64,000 nt of DNA from Methanomassiliicoccus sp. (lineage in GTDB: Archaea; Thermoplasmatota; Thermoplasmata; Methanomassiliicoccales; Methanomassiliicoccaceae), in NCBI GenBank assembly GCA_016109435.1, contig JAEILR010000011.1:1-64000 (forward strand). The letters are read 5' to 3'. Position numbers and translations under genes: made by a program. Shown one piece after another: positions 31,765 through 40,168 of the stretch. Each line of letters opens with the position of its first letter. Positions within the stretch are counted from its first letter, which is position 1. The notes below the pieces were generated by a model that worked only from the letters and a program-made list of their open reading frames with translations, was not told the DNA's origin and did no database searches.

Positions 31765-33113
31765 CTGAGCCTCTGTACCAGGTCCTCCGCCGCGACGTTG
31801 ACCACGTCCTTGACCATCGAGGTCGGGGGGCAGTATGCGTTCTCGAAGGACGATACGAACTCCTCGGCGGTTACCCCCTTCATGATCGCCGCGGTCAGCC
31901 AATTGATGCGCCCGGTGACCTCCTCCCCGGCCACGATCTGTCCGCCCAGCAGTCTGTGGGTCTCGCGGTCGGCTATCAGCTTCACCATGAGCTTCTTGCC
32001 CCCGGGATAGTAGCGGGCCCGGGTCAGGCCGGTCGCCCTCCCCTCCACCACGTTCACACCGTAATAGTCGGCCAGACCGCGGGAGAGGCCGGTGCCCCCG
32101 ACCTGGACATCGCCGATCTGGGATATCCAAGCGCTGAGGACCGGGGGGAAGGTAGCGTACCCGCCCGCGGCGTTCAGCCCGGCCACCCGCCCCTGCCTCA
32201 CCGCGGTGGCCCCCAACTGGCTCATGGTCGGCCCGGGAACGGCGGCGCTCTCGCACATGACCACGTCCCCCGCGAGATAGACATCGCGGACCAATCTTCC
32301 CTTCCTGTAGGGCTGGAGGGTGGCCGATACCCTGACCGCTCCGAGCGGACCGATCTCCAGGCCCATGGCCGTGGGTATCTCGAGATTGGCCCTGACGCCG
32401 GTGGCCATTATGACCATGTCGCAGGGGATCTCGGTAACGCCGGCGAACACCGACTCGACCTTGCCGTTGCCCTTTATCGCGCCCATGGGGGTGCTCATCA
32501 CGAACCTGATCCCCAGTCCCTCCATGTACGTCTGCACCTCCTTAGCCATGTCCTGGTCGCAGATGCGGGGGATGACCTGGGGGAACATCTCCACCACGGT
32601 GACATCCTTCCCGGCATGGCGGAGGGCCACCGCGATCTCCAGTCCGATCACCCCGGCGCCGGCGACCACGACGGAACGGGCCGAGGGCAGCGCCTTCTGC
32701 ACATCCATGCCGTCCTGGATGAAGCGTACCCGGAACACCCCGGGCAGGGTGGATCCCTCGATGGGGGGCACGAACACCGTGCCGCCGGTGGCGATGATGA
32801 GTGAATCGTAAGGCAGCGAGGAGCCGTCGTTAGTGGTGACCGCCTTCTTGTCCACGTCCACGGATGTCACCGTGGTGCGGGTGCGGACGTCGATGCCCCT
32901 CTCCCGGCGGTAGAACTCCGGGTCGTGCATGATTATCGAGCTGAAGTCCTTGATCTTCCCCTCGAGGACGAAGGGGATCGCGCAGGGCGAGTAGGAGATG
33001 TGCTCCTCAGCAGTGATGACGATGATCTCAGCGTCCCTGTCCGCCCCTCTAGCCGAGGACGCCGCGGTCATGCCCGCGGCCCCCGAACCGACGACGATTA
33101 TCCTCTTGGCCAT
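31761..33113 (-). CDS. FAD-dependent pyridine nucleotide-disulfide oxidoreductase (CoA-disulfide reductase/NADH oxidase type)
   Basis: 450 aa. FAD-binding VVGSGAAGMTAASSARG (residues 7-23); a single redox Cys in HISYSPCAIPF (about C44), the hallmark of CoA-disulfide reductase, NADH oxidase and persulfide reductase enzymes; NAD(P)H-binding VVVAGAGVIGLEIAVAL; FAD-contacting DVYLAGDVV; and the dimerisation domain to the end. The reaction could be reduction of CoA disulfide, polysulfide or O2. Coupling to a MoaD-like gene hints at a sulfur-related role. The minus-strand TATA CTTTAATAG lies at about 33147-33155. Confidence 0.9.
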   Translation of the reverse strand: MAKRIIVVGSGAAGMTAASSARGADRDAEIIVITAEEHISYSPCAIPFVLEGKIKDFSSIIMHDPEFYRRERGIDVRTRTTVTSVDVDKKAVTTNDGSSLPYDSLIIATGGTVFVPPIEGSTLPGVFRVRFIQDGMDVQKALPSARSVVVAGAGVIGLEIAVALRHAGKDVTVVEMFPQVIPRICDQDMAKEVQTYMEGLGIRFVMSTPMGAIKGNGKVESVFAGVTEIPCDMVIMATGVRANLEIPTAMGLEIGPLGAVRVSATLQPYRKGRLVRDVYLAGDVVMCESAAVPGPTMSQLGATAVRQGRVAGLNAAGGYATFPPVLSAWISQIGDVQVGGTGLSRGLADYYGVNVVEGRATGLTRARYYPGGKKLMVKLIADRETHRLLGGQIVAGEEVTGRINWLTAAIMKGVTAEEFVSSFENAYCPPTSMVKDVVNVAAEDLVQRLR

Positions 33114-33216
33114 GCTCTTACCTTACGGTCAGGATTGGGACGATTCTATTAAAGAGTTGGCGAGTGGGCGGCCCCAGATGGGCCGGGAGGACCTCTCCGG
33201 AGCGCAGGGGGAAAGG

Positions 33217-33224
33217 TAATTATC
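33217..33224 (+). promoter_or_regulatory. TATA box for the RaSEA gene
   Basis: TAATTATC lies about 30 bases before the ATG at 33255, in a divergent region shared with the disulfide reductase promoter (about 33147-33155). Confidence 0.4.
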
Positions 33225-33254
33225 GGGGAGGCCATGTCCATAATGGAATAACCC

Positions 33255-34253
33255 ATGGCCCGTTCGAGCTTGGAGGAAGTGCAGAGCCCGGTCACCATCT
33301 GGAAGGAAGAGGACATGGTGGACGGCCGGAAGGTCGACGCTTTCGTGGTGATACTGCGGACCACCGGCTGCTGGTGGTCCCGGCAGAAAGGCTGCCTGAT
33401 GTGCGGATATAACACCGCAAGCTCCAGGGCGGTCACCGCGTCGGACCTCCGGGTCCAGCTGGCCAGGGCCGCGGAAAGGTACGGCGGAGAGAAGATGGTG
33501 AAGATCTACACCTCCGGCTCGTTCCTTGACCCGAACGAGATACCCCTGGAGGTCCGCCCGGACGTATTCTCCACCTTCGGGGCGGCGGAGAGGGTACTGT
33601 TCGAGAGCAGGTCCGAGTTCGTCACCGACGAGAACCTCGAGGGCATCGACCCCCGCTCGGCGGTGGCCATCGGGTTGGAGACCGCCACCGAGGAGATCCT
33701 CAGGAAGTGCGTCCGGAAGGGTTTCACGGTCGAGGACTACACTCGCGCCGCCGGGGTGCTGAAGGCCAGGAAGGTGCCTCTGAGGACCTACCTGCTGCTG
33801 AAGCCTCCCTACCTCACCGAGCGGGCCGCGGTCGAGGACGCCATCGCCTCCGTTCGCTACGCGGCCCCCTTGTCGGAGAGCGTGAGCATCAACCCGGTCA
33901 ACGTCCAGCGGGACACCGTGGTGGAGATGCTTTGGAAGAGGGGCAACTACCGCCCTCCATGGTTGTGGTCCCTCGTGGAGGTGCTGCGGCGGGGGAAGGA
34001 GGGGACGGGCACGCGCATCATGTCCTCTCCGTCCGGAGGGGGCACCGCCCGCGGTGTTCACAATTGCGACCGCTGTGACAGAAAGATACTTGGGGCGGTC
34101 CAACGTTTTTCGTTCAGCCAGGACCTCGATGACCTCGAGGGGCTGGAATGCGGATGCCGCAGGGAGTGGGCCGGGCTCATGGACCTCCAGGACACCATGG
34201 GGACCAGCGTGGACGTGGCCAGGTACCTCGGCGATGAGCTGGAGCTCGGATAG
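33255..34253 (+). CDS. raSEA: Archaeosine synthase radical-SAM subunit RaSEA
   Basis: 332 aa. The radical SAM cluster motif is atypical: TTGCWWSRQKGCLMCGYNT (about residues 37-55), with Cys spaced C-x7-C-x2-C as in the archaeal family TIGR01210. Later blocks are KIYTSGSFLDPNEIPLEVR, FESRSEFVTDENLEG and AIGLETATEEILRKCVRKGF; a Cys pair (HNCDRCDRK) lies near residue 273. RaSEA works with ArcS to convert the lysine adduct of preQ0-tRNA into archaeosine at position 15. ArcS is not in the window. Confidence 0.88.
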   Translation: MARSSLEEVQSPVTIWKEEDMVDGRKVDAFVVILRTTGCWWSRQKGCLMCGYNTASSRAVTASDLRVQLARAAERYGGEKMVKIYTSGSFLDPNEIPLEVRPDVFSTFGAAERVLFESRSEFVTDENLEGIDPRSAVAIGLETATEEILRKCVRKGFTVEDYTRAAGVLKARKVPLRTYLLLKPPYLTERAAVEDAIASVRYAAPLSESVSINPVNVQRDTVVEMLWKRGNYRPPWLWSLVEVLRRGKEGTGTRIMSSPSGGGTARGVHNCDRCDRKILGAVQRFSFSQDLDDLEGLECGCRREWAGLMDLQDTMGTSVDVARYLGDELELG

Positions 34254-34264
34254 GAGGAATGAAC

Positions 34265-34585
34265 ATGGAGTTCGATATCAAGAAGGGGCATGCGTCCAAG
34301 ATCGAGGGTGACGGACTGAAGGATCTCATGAAGAGCGTCCTGGGCAATGTGAAGGAGGAGAACGGAGCGCTGGTCGCCTCCTTCGGCGCCACCACCCGGT
34401 TCGAGGTGAAAATGCTCAGCAAGACCGCCCTGTCGGTCGTCAGCACCTCGGACAAGGGAGCCTCCCTCGAGGCCATGAAGGAATCGAACGAGAAGTACAA
34501 CGACTTCATGCTGAAGGCCACCGGCTTCACCGCCAAGGAACGAAGCAAGCGGCTGCAGAAGAAGGCGAAGGAAGGAAAGCTCTGA
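34265..34585 (+). CDS. Conserved small protein, DUF5611-like
   Basis: 106 aa, soluble, rich in Lys and Glu, beginning MEFDIKKGHASKIEGDGL. It resembles a small Thermoplasmata family that I recall as DUF5611, but the assignment is from memory. The predicted fold is alpha/beta with a basic C terminus (KERSKRLQKKAKEGKL). GGAGG at 34253-34257 sits 7 bases from ATG 34265, which is therefore preferred over ATG 34259. It starts 11 bases after raSEA and is probably cotranscribed with it. Confidence 0.7.
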   Translation: MEFDIKKGHASKIEGDGLKDLMKSVLGNVKEENGALVASFGATTRFEVKMLSKTALSVVSTSDKGASLEAMKESNEKYNDFMLKATGFTAKERSKRLQKKAKEGKL

Positions 34586-34657
34586 GCGTTACGGTGCCGT
34601 CGGGAGAGCTGCGGGGTCCTCCGGGCCTCCCGCGCCGTGTCGGCCGATGAAGGACGC

Positions 34658-34867
34658 TCAGCGGCGGCCGGGGCTTCCGGTCCGCCTCGCCAGTTCCTGA
34701 GGGTGTTTTTTATAATACGAGCTCAGGTCCGCCGCGGAGGGGTTGTGGCCGTTCAGCCTGCGGAACTGGTCCTTGAACACATCGATGGTGGAAGCCTCGA
34801 ACGGATCGACTATGTCGAAATTGAAGAGGGTCCGTTGGGCCCTATCGTTGTCCCGTGGCTTGCTCAC
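34658..34867 (-). CDS. Small hypothetical protein (69 aa)
   Basis: A GTG at 34867 preceded by GGAGATGA opens MSKPRDNDRAQRTLFNFDIV to TGSPGRR. Composition is protein-like, with a helical centre (DVFKDQFRRLNGHNPSAADL). The minus-strand TATA ATATTTTTATC at about 34903-34913 supports transcription in this direction. A competing plus-strand frame (34637-34945) has no promoter or ribosome site. A GTG at 34879 is an alternative start. I do not recognise the family. Confidence 0.55.
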   Translation of the reverse strand: MSKPRDNDRAQRTLFNFDIVDPFEASTIDVFKDQFRRLNGHNPSAADLSSYYKKHPQELARRTGSPGRR

Positions 34868-35233
34868 TTCATCTCCCACGGACCGAGAGGGGCCCCGAGG
34901 GTGATAAAAATATGCCGCCCATTATCGTCATGCCTCACCGGCTAGGGGTCCGGGGCAGGTTTCCAGGAGAAGGGAATGAGGCATAGCCAGATGGGGGCCG
35001 GGGGAGCACGGCAGGTTTAAATATCATGACCTTAATGCCACTCGCACGCTGTAAGCGCTGAGGACGTTCGACCAGACGCCATGGGCAATGCTCCGCATCC
35101 CAATTTCCCCTCTAACTCCATTCTCGGAGGGCGGATAACGCGTCACGGTCGAAGGTGCTGACCTCGAGCGATCGAGTAAGAAAGAGGCGCAAGCACAGAG
35201 AGTGGATTCTCTCAAGAGAAGAGAGGGAGAATC
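34868..35233 (+). promoter_or_regulatory. Promoter and ~185-base leader of the ribosomal protein operon
   Basis: No gene is seen in these 366 bases. TTTAAATAT at 35016-35024 is the evident TATA box, so the rpl3 transcript would carry a leader of roughly 185 bases, unusually long among the mostly short leaders of this window. The leader contains CTCGA-GCGA-TCGAG (35163-35176) and, just before the ATG, the hairpin at 35205-35233. Confidence 0.6.
35205..35233 (+). promoter_or_regulatory. Hairpin enclosing the rpl3 ribosome binding site
   Basis: GATTCTC (35205-35211) can pair with GAGAATC (35227-35233), which directly precedes the rpl3 ATG. The purine-rich ribosome site GAGAGGGAG lies in the loop and 3' arm, so folding would hide it. 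This is the layout expected of autogenous translational control. Confidence 0.5.
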
Positions 35234-36235
35234 ATGCCAAACAAGAGACGTCCAAAGAAAGGTTCAAGGGCATATTCGCCCAGGAAGAGAGCGGTCAGCC
35301 AGACGCCCAGGTTAGACTCCTGGCCGGAGATCAGCGAGGGTCCCAAGCTTCAGGGCTTCGCCGGTTACAAGGCCGGAATGACCCACGCGTTCATAGTGGA
35401 CTACAGGAAGTCCAGCCTCACCAAGGGGCAGGAGATCCAGATCCCGGTCACCGTACTGGAGGTGCCTCCCATGAAGGTAGCCGCGGTACGTGTGTATGAG
35501 ACCTCCCGATACGGTCTGCGCACCGTGGGAGAGGTCTGGGCCAGCGGGGTCGAGCATAACCTTGCCCGGAGACTTCCCATCCCCAAGAACCAGGATGCCG
35601 ACAAGGCCTGGAGCGAACTGAACAAGAAGGACATCGAGGATGTCCGCATACTGACCTACACTCAGCCCAAGATGATCACCGGTGTTCCCAAGAAGGTCCC
35701 TGATCTGATGGAGACCCGGGTCGGCGGAGGGACCGTCGAGCAGCGGCTGGAGTATGCGAAGGGATTGCTGGGAAAGGAGATCAGCGTCACTGAGTTCGCC
35801 AAGGACGGCGCCATCATCGACGTGTCCGCGGTCACCAAGGGCAAGGGGTTCCAGGGAGCGGTCAAGCGGTGGGGCGTCAAGCTGCTGTCCCACAAGAACT
35901 CCAAGCACCGCAGGATGGTCGGCACGCTGGGCCCCAAGAGGCCCGGCTTCGTCCGCCCGCAGGTCCCCCAGGCCGGTCAGATGGGTTACCACCAGAGGAC
36001 CGAGTTCAACAAGAGGGTCCTCAAGATCGGGGAGAAGGGGGAAGAGGTGACGCCCAAGGGCGGGTTCATCCACTACGGCAATGTCCGGAGCAACTACGTT
36101 CTGATCCACGGATCCGTCCCCGGGCCCACCAAGAGGCTCATCCGCCTCAGGGACCCAGTCAGACCGGCCGGTACCGTGCTCAAGGAGGCGCCCAACATGG
36201 TCTACGTCTCCACTGAATCCAAGCAGGGGGCCTGA
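35234..36235 (+). CDS. rpl3: Large ribosomal subunit protein uL3
   Basis: 333 aa, normal archaeal length. Basic N terminus (NKRRPKKGSRAYSPRKRA), GFAGYKAGMTHAF and the central loop segment VTKGKGFQGAVKRWGVK that reaches the peptidyl-transferase centre are clear. It opens the 23-gene ribosomal run and is the probable target of any control exerted by the structured leader. rpl4 follows after 5 bases. Confidence 0.97.
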   Translation: MPNKRRPKKGSRAYSPRKRAVSQTPRLDSWPEISEGPKLQGFAGYKAGMTHAFIVDYRKSSLTKGQEIQIPVTVLEVPPMKVAAVRVYETSRYGLRTVGEVWASGVEHNLARRLPIPKNQDADKAWSELNKKDIEDVRILTYTQPKMITGVPKKVPDLMETRVGGGTVEQRLEYAKGLLGKEISVTEFAKDGAIIDVSAVTKGKGFQGAVKRWGVKLLSHKNSKHRRMVGTLGPKRPGFVRPQVPQAGQMGYHQRTEFNKRVLKIGEKGEEVTPKGGFIHYGNVRSNYVLIHGSVPGPTKRLIRLRDPVRPAGTVLKEAPNMVYVSTESKQGA

Positions 36236-36240
36236 AGGAA

Positions 36241-37011
36241 ATGGCCAGGAACAATGTCAATATCTACTCAGTAAAGGGCGACATCGTGAAGAGCGTGGAG
36301 CTCCCCTCCGCCTTCGCCACCGAGTACCGGCCGGACATCATCCACCGGGCCTCCGTGGCCGAGCAGGCCAACAAGCGCCAGCCCTACGGGCCCAGCCCCG
36401 GGGCGGGCATGAGGCATGCTGTTTCCCAGTGGGGAAAGGGCAGGGGCACGTCGCGTGTCCAGAGGCTCACCCAGGGCAGCAAGGCCGCTGAGTCCCCCAA
36501 CAACGTGGGCGGACGCCGGGCCTTCCCCCCCAAGCCGGAGAAGGACTACTCCAAGAAGGTCAACCGGAAGGAGAAGTTCAAGGCCAAGCTGTCCGCGCTC
36601 GCCGCCATGTCCGACCCTGAGATGGTCAGGCAGAGGGGGCACCGCTTCGAGGACGGCCTCACCATGCCCGTGATCGTGGAGGACGACTTCGAGAAGCTCG
36701 CCACCACCAGCGCCGTGGTGACCGCCCTGGAGAGCCTAGGCGTGTCCGCGGACCTGGAGAGGGCCAAGGACGGCAAGAAGATCCGGGCCGGCCGCGGCAA
36801 GATGAGGGGCAGGAAGTACAAGACCCCCCGGAGCATACTTGTGGTCGTTTCGGCCCAGGAGGCCCCGGTGTTCATGGGGGCCAACAACCTGCCCGGCGTT
36901 GAGATCGTATCGACCGATGGGCTGAGCGCGGGAGTGCTGGCCCCAGGCGGAATGGCAGGAAGGCTCGCGGTCTTCTCCGAGTCCGCCCTCAAGAAGATAG
37001 GAGAGTGGTAG
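36241..37011 (+). CDS. rpl4: Large ribosomal subunit protein uL4
   Basis: 256 aa. RQPYGPSPGAGMRHAVS and WGKGRGTSRVQR (the extended loop lining the exit tunnel) and GRGKMRGRKYK identify archaeal L4. In bacteria L4 also represses its own operon; whether that applies here is not known. It ends 2 bases before rpl23. Confidence 0.96.
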   Translation: MARNNVNIYSVKGDIVKSVELPSAFATEYRPDIIHRASVAEQANKRQPYGPSPGAGMRHAVSQWGKGRGTSRVQRLTQGSKAAESPNNVGGRRAFPPKPEKDYSKKVNRKEKFKAKLSALAAMSDPEMVRQRGHRFEDGLTMPVIVEDDFEKLATTSAVVTALESLGVSADLERAKDGKKIRAGRGKMRGRKYKTPRSILVVVSAQEAPVFMGANNLPGVEIVSTDGLSAGVLAPGGMAGRLAVFSESALKKIGEW

Positions 37012-37013
37012 GC

Positions 37014-37295
37014 ATGGCCAGCACAGACATACTGTTCCACCCCTATGTCACTGAAAAGACAATGAACCACATGACCGGGACCCCCACCCAGGACTTCAAG
37101 GACGGTAACCGCATCGAGTTCGTCGTCCTTAAGCAGGCGACCAAGAAGGAGATCAAGGAGGCCTTCGAGCAGCATTTCGATGTGAAGGTCGTCAAGGTGT
37201 GGACCAAGAAGACCAAGGAAGGAAAGCGCGCCACCATCCAACTCGCCGAGGGCTACTCGGCCGAGGACATCGGGATGAGGATCGGAGTGTTCTGA
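37014..37295 (+). CDS. rpl23: Large ribosomal subunit protein uL23
   Basis: 93 aa. HPYVTEKTM and FDVKVVKVWTKKTKEGKR are conserved L23 blocks; L23 sits at the tunnel exit and docks SRP and SecY. ATG 37014 gives the standard N terminus; the GTG at 37005 lies inside the rpl4 end. The C terminus ends …DIGMRIGVF. Confidence 0.95.
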   Translation: MASTDILFHPYVTEKTMNHMTGTPTQDFKDGNRIEFVVLKQATKKEIKEAFEQHFDVKVVKVWTKKTKEGKRATIQLAEGYSAEDIGMRIGVF

Positions 37296-37304
37296 GGGGA
37301 TAAT

Positions 37305-38000
37305 ATGGGAAAACAACTCAGACAGCAGAGACGCGGCAAGGGCAGCGCAGTATACCGCAACCCCGGCCACAGGCAGATCGGCTGCATTCGGTATCCCAAC
37401 GTCGATGCCGGAGCCGGCAAGATAGTCGACCTCATACACGCCCCCGGACGCAGCGGTCCGCTGGCCAAGGTGGAGTTCGGCGGAGAGAGGGTATTCATGA
37501 TCGCCGCGGAGGGCATGATGGTCGGGAACGAGGTCAACTACGAGACCGGTTCCGCGGACCTCAGCCCCGGCAACGTGGTGCCCCTGAGCTCCGTTCCTGA
37601 GGGAAGCTTCGTGTACAACGTAGAGGGACAGCCCGGTGACGGCGGCAAGTTCGTCCGCGTTGCCGGAGCGTCCGCGACCGTGGTGAGCAGGGGAGGCAAG
37701 GTCGTTCTCCTCATGCCCTCCGGTTCGTTCAAGTCCTTCGACCCCCGCTGCCGCGCCTCCCTAGGCGTGGTCGCCGGAGGCGGTCAGAGGGAGAAGCCAT
37801 TCGGAAAGGCGGGTAACAAGTACCACGCCTACCGCAGCAAGGCCAAGGCTAATTTCAAGGTCAAGGGAGTGGCCATGAACCCCGTGAACCACCCCCACGG
37901 AGGCGGTGGCCACCCCCATGTGGGCAAACCCAGCACCGTCGGCCGGAACGCGCCGCCTGGACGTAAGGTCGGCCGCCTGTCACCCAAGCGGAGGAAGTGA
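37305..38000 (+). CDS. rpl2: Large ribosomal subunit protein uL2
   Basis: 231 aa. MGKQLRQQRRGKGSAVYR and the C-terminal NPVNHPHGGGGHPHVGK loop, which carries the conserved His near the peptidyl-transferase centre, are diagnostic. Length is slightly below the 237-240 aa common in Euryarchaeota. rps19 follows after 5 bases. Confidence 0.97.
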   Translation: MGKQLRQQRRGKGSAVYRNPGHRQIGCIRYPNVDAGAGKIVDLIHAPGRSGPLAKVEFGGERVFMIAAEGMMVGNEVNYETGSADLSPGNVVPLSSVPEGSFVYNVEGQPGDGGKFVRVAGASATVVSRGGKVVLLMPSGSFKSFDPRCRASLGVVAGGGQREKPFGKAGNKYHAYRSKAKANFKVKGVAMNPVNHPHGGGGHPHVGKPSTVGRNAPPGRKVGRLSPKRRK

Positions 38001-38005
38001 TCTAG

Positions 38006-38467
38006 ATGGCAAAGGAGAAGATTGGCGGCCAGAAAGCCGCGCGAAGAAAGCAGCGCAAGAAGAAGGGCGGCATCACCGCCAAGCGCAGAAAGGAGTTCAC
38101 CTACCGTGGCTTCACTATGGAGGAGCTGCTGGAGATGCCCTTCGATGAGATGGTCACTTTGCTCCCGTCCCGTGCCCGGAGAACCCTGGGCCGCGGAATG
38201 AACGATGAGCAGAGGATCGCCTTCGAGGTGCTGAGGTCCGGGGAACGCGAGGTTACCAGGACCCACCGCAGGGACGTACCCATCGTCCCCCAGTTCGTGG
38301 GGAAGAGGGTCGCCGTCCACAACGGCAAGGAGTTCTTCGAGTTCGAGATAAAGCCCGAGATGATCGGGCACTTCACTGGCGAGTTCGCCATGACCAGGCA
38401 CGAAGTGAAGCACTCTGGACCGGGCGTAGGTGCCACCAGGGGTTCCAAGTTCCTGCCGCTTAAGTGA
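38006..38467 (+). CDS. rps19: Small ribosomal subunit protein uS19
   Basis: 153 aa, the archaeal long form with a basic N terminus (ARRKQRKKKGGITAKRRKE). THRRDVPIVPQFVGKRVAVH and GATRGSKFLPLK are conserved S19 blocks. S19 contacts the A-site region of the 30S head. Confidence 0.96.
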   Translation: MAKEKIGGQKAARRKQRKKKGGITAKRRKEFTYRGFTMEELLEMPFDEMVTLLPSRARRTLGRGMNDEQRIAFEVLRSGEREVTRTHRRDVPIVPQFVGKRVAVHNGKEFFEFEIKPEMIGHFTGEFAMTRHEVKHSGPGVGATRGSKFLPLK

Positions 38468-38476
38468 GGTGGAAAC

Positions 38477-38923
38477 ATGGCTGGATACACTCAACACACA
38501 GATCCGGACAAGACCGCGAAGGCCATTGGCAAGGAGAAACCCATCTCCCCCAAGGACTCCCGTGAAATCTGCCGCATGATAAGAGGCAAGAACGTAACCG
38601 TGGCGATAAGGATGCTGGAAGAGGTCATCGACCTCAAGAGGCCAGTCCACTTCGCCCGGTACAACACCGGCGTAGCCCACAAGAACGGAATCGGCCCCGG
38701 CCGCTTCCCCAAGAAGTCGGCCACGGCCATACTGAACGTGATCAACAGCGCCAAGCACAACGCCGAGTACAAGGGCCTGGACGCGGACAACATGAAAGTA
38801 AAGGTCATAACCACGAACCTCGGACGGACCATTCCCGGACACATGCCCCGCGCCTACGGCAGGAGCACCCACTGGAACCAGCAGACCGTCAACATCGAGG
38901 TCATCCTGGAGGAGGCACAGTAA
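38477..38923 (+). CDS. rpl22: Large ribosomal subunit protein uL22
   Basis: 148 aa. SPKDSREICRMIRGKNVTVA, the beta-hairpin region HKNGIGPGRFPKKSATAI that reaches the exit tunnel, and GHMPRAYGRSTHWN define archaeal L22. It starts 9 bases after rps19. Confidence 0.96.
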   Translation: MAGYTQHTDPDKTAKAIGKEKPISPKDSREICRMIRGKNVTVAIRMLEEVIDLKRPVHFARYNTGVAHKNGIGPGRFPKKSATAILNVINSAKHNAEYKGLDADNMKVKVITTNLGRTIPGHMPRAYGRSTHWNQQTVNIEVILEEAQ

Positions 38924-38925
38924 TT

Positions 38926-39666
38926 ATGGCAAACGAAAGGAAGTTCATAGCCGAGAACGTCCGCAGGGTCCTCCTCAAGGAATACTTGATGAAGGAGGTA
39001 ACCAGGGCGGGATTCGGAGGGCTAGACGTACAGAGGACCCCCATGGGGACCAGGGTAACGCTCATCACCGAGCGCCCCGGCATCGTGATCGGCCGCCGCG
39101 GCGCGGCCATCAAGAACCTGACCCGGGCCATCGAGGAGGACTTCAAGTTCGACAACCCCCAGGTCGAGGTCAAGGAAGTCGCCAACCCCAACCTCAACGC
39201 CCAGATCATGGCCGAGAAGCTGGCCTTCGCCCTCGAGAGGGGCTGGCACTTCAGGCGGGCCGGGCACAGCACCATCCGCCGGGTCATGGACTCCGGAGCC
39301 AGGGGCTGCCACATCATCATCGCCGGCAAGCTGACCGGCCAGAGGCACCGCACCGAGAAGTTCAAGGAAGGCTACATCAAGTTCTGCGGCGAGCCGAAAC
39401 TGACCAACGTCGAGAGAGGTTACGCGGTAGCGAAGCTCAAGCCCGGCGTCATCGGCGTCACCGTGGAGATCATGCGCCCGGACACCAAGCTGCCGGATGA
39501 GATCGATGTCATCGAGCCGGCCGTGGCGAGCGAGAAGTTCCCCGAACTGGCACCGTTGATGGTAAAGAAGGAGGAACCCTCCGTGATCGTACCGAACGCG
39601 GAGAGGGACGAGGAGCCCGCCCCCGAAGGTGAGGGCGTCGACGACACCATGGAGAGTGAGCAGTAA
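38926..39666 (+). CDS. rps3: Small ribosomal subunit protein uS3
   Basis: 246 aa. A KH domain with GIVIGRRGAAIKNL (GxxG loop) is followed by the C-terminal S3 domain (GCHIIIAGKLTGQRHRTEKF). The last 45 residues or so are a strongly acidic tail (ERDEEPAPEGEGVDDTMES), longer than in many archaea. It shares one base with rpl29 (TAATG). Confidence 0.96.
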   Translation: MANERKFIAENVRRVLLKEYLMKEVTRAGFGGLDVQRTPMGTRVTLITERPGIVIGRRGAAIKNLTRAIEEDFKFDNPQVEVKEVANPNLNAQIMAEKLAFALERGWHFRRAGHSTIRRVMDSGARGCHIIIAGKLTGQRHRTEKFKEGYIKFCGEPKLTNVERGYAVAKLKPGVIGVTVEIMRPDTKLPDEIDVIEPAVASEKFPELAPLMVKKEEPSVIVPNAERDEEPAPEGEGVDDTMESEQ

Positions 39667-39869
39667 TGGCTCTCCTCCGGACGTCGGAGATCAAGGACAT
39701 GAACGCCGAGGAGCGCGTCAAGAAGTTGCGCGAGCTCCGCGACGAGCTCATGCACGAGCGTGGAACCGCCGCTATGGGCGGAGCGCCCACCAACCCCGGA
39801 AGGATACGGGCCCTCAGGACCAACATTGCTAGGATCGAGACCATCCAGAAGGAGGAGGAGAAGCACTAA
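39666..39869 (+). CDS. rpl29: Large ribosomal subunit protein uL29
   Basis: 67 aa. Two-helix hairpin with ALLRTSEIKDMNAEERVKKL and the C-terminal signature IRALRTNIARIETI. The start and stop codons overlap both neighbours by one base, so rps3-rpl29-sui1 are coupled. L29 sits by L23 at the tunnel exit. Confidence 0.95.
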   Translation: MALLRTSEIKDMNAEERVKKLRELRDELMHERGTAAMGGAPTNPGRIRALRTNIARIETIQKEEEKH

Positions 39870-40168
39870 TGGCCGAAATCTGCCCGGTATGTGGACTGCC
39901 CAAAGAGCTGTGCATGTGCGAGGAGATCGCGCGTGAGCAGCAGACCGTTAGAATAAGCACCGACAGCAGGCGCTACGGCAAGATCGTCACCGTCGTCGAA
40001 GGCATCGACGAGAACGATATCGACATGGACGATCTGGCCAAGAAGCTTAAGAGCAAGTGCGCCGCAGGCGGTACGGCCAAAGAAGGCCGCATTGAGCTTC
40101 AGGGCGACCACAAGAAGAAGGTCAAAGAGGTCCTCGAACAGATGGGCTTCAAGACGGATCTGAGATGA
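39869..40168 (+). CDS. sui1: Translation initiation factor aIF1 (SUI1)
   Basis: 99 aa. The archaeal N-terminal Cys-rich segment (CPVCGLPKELCMCEE) precedes the SUI1 domain, with RRYGKIVTVVEGIDE, GGTAKEGRIELQGDHKKKV and the ending MGFKTDLR. aIF1 checks start-codon pairing on the 30S subunit. Its place between rpl29 and rnp1 is conserved in Euryarchaeota. Confidence 0.95.
   Translation: MAEICPVCGLPKELCMCEEIAREQQTVRISTDSRRYGKIVTVVEGIDENDIDMDDLAKKLKSKCAAGGTAKEGRIELQGDHKKKVKEVLEQMGFKTDLR

Noticed and set aside
34637-34945. 102-aa plus-strand frame opposite the 69-aa protein
   Set aside because: No TATA box or ribosome site in that direction, whereas the minus-strand frame has both.
34946-35233. 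tRNA gene in the rpl3 leader
   Set aside because: The sequence was read for acceptor and T-arm patterns (GGTTCGANNC-like) and none was found; no tRNA was recognised in the other gaps either.
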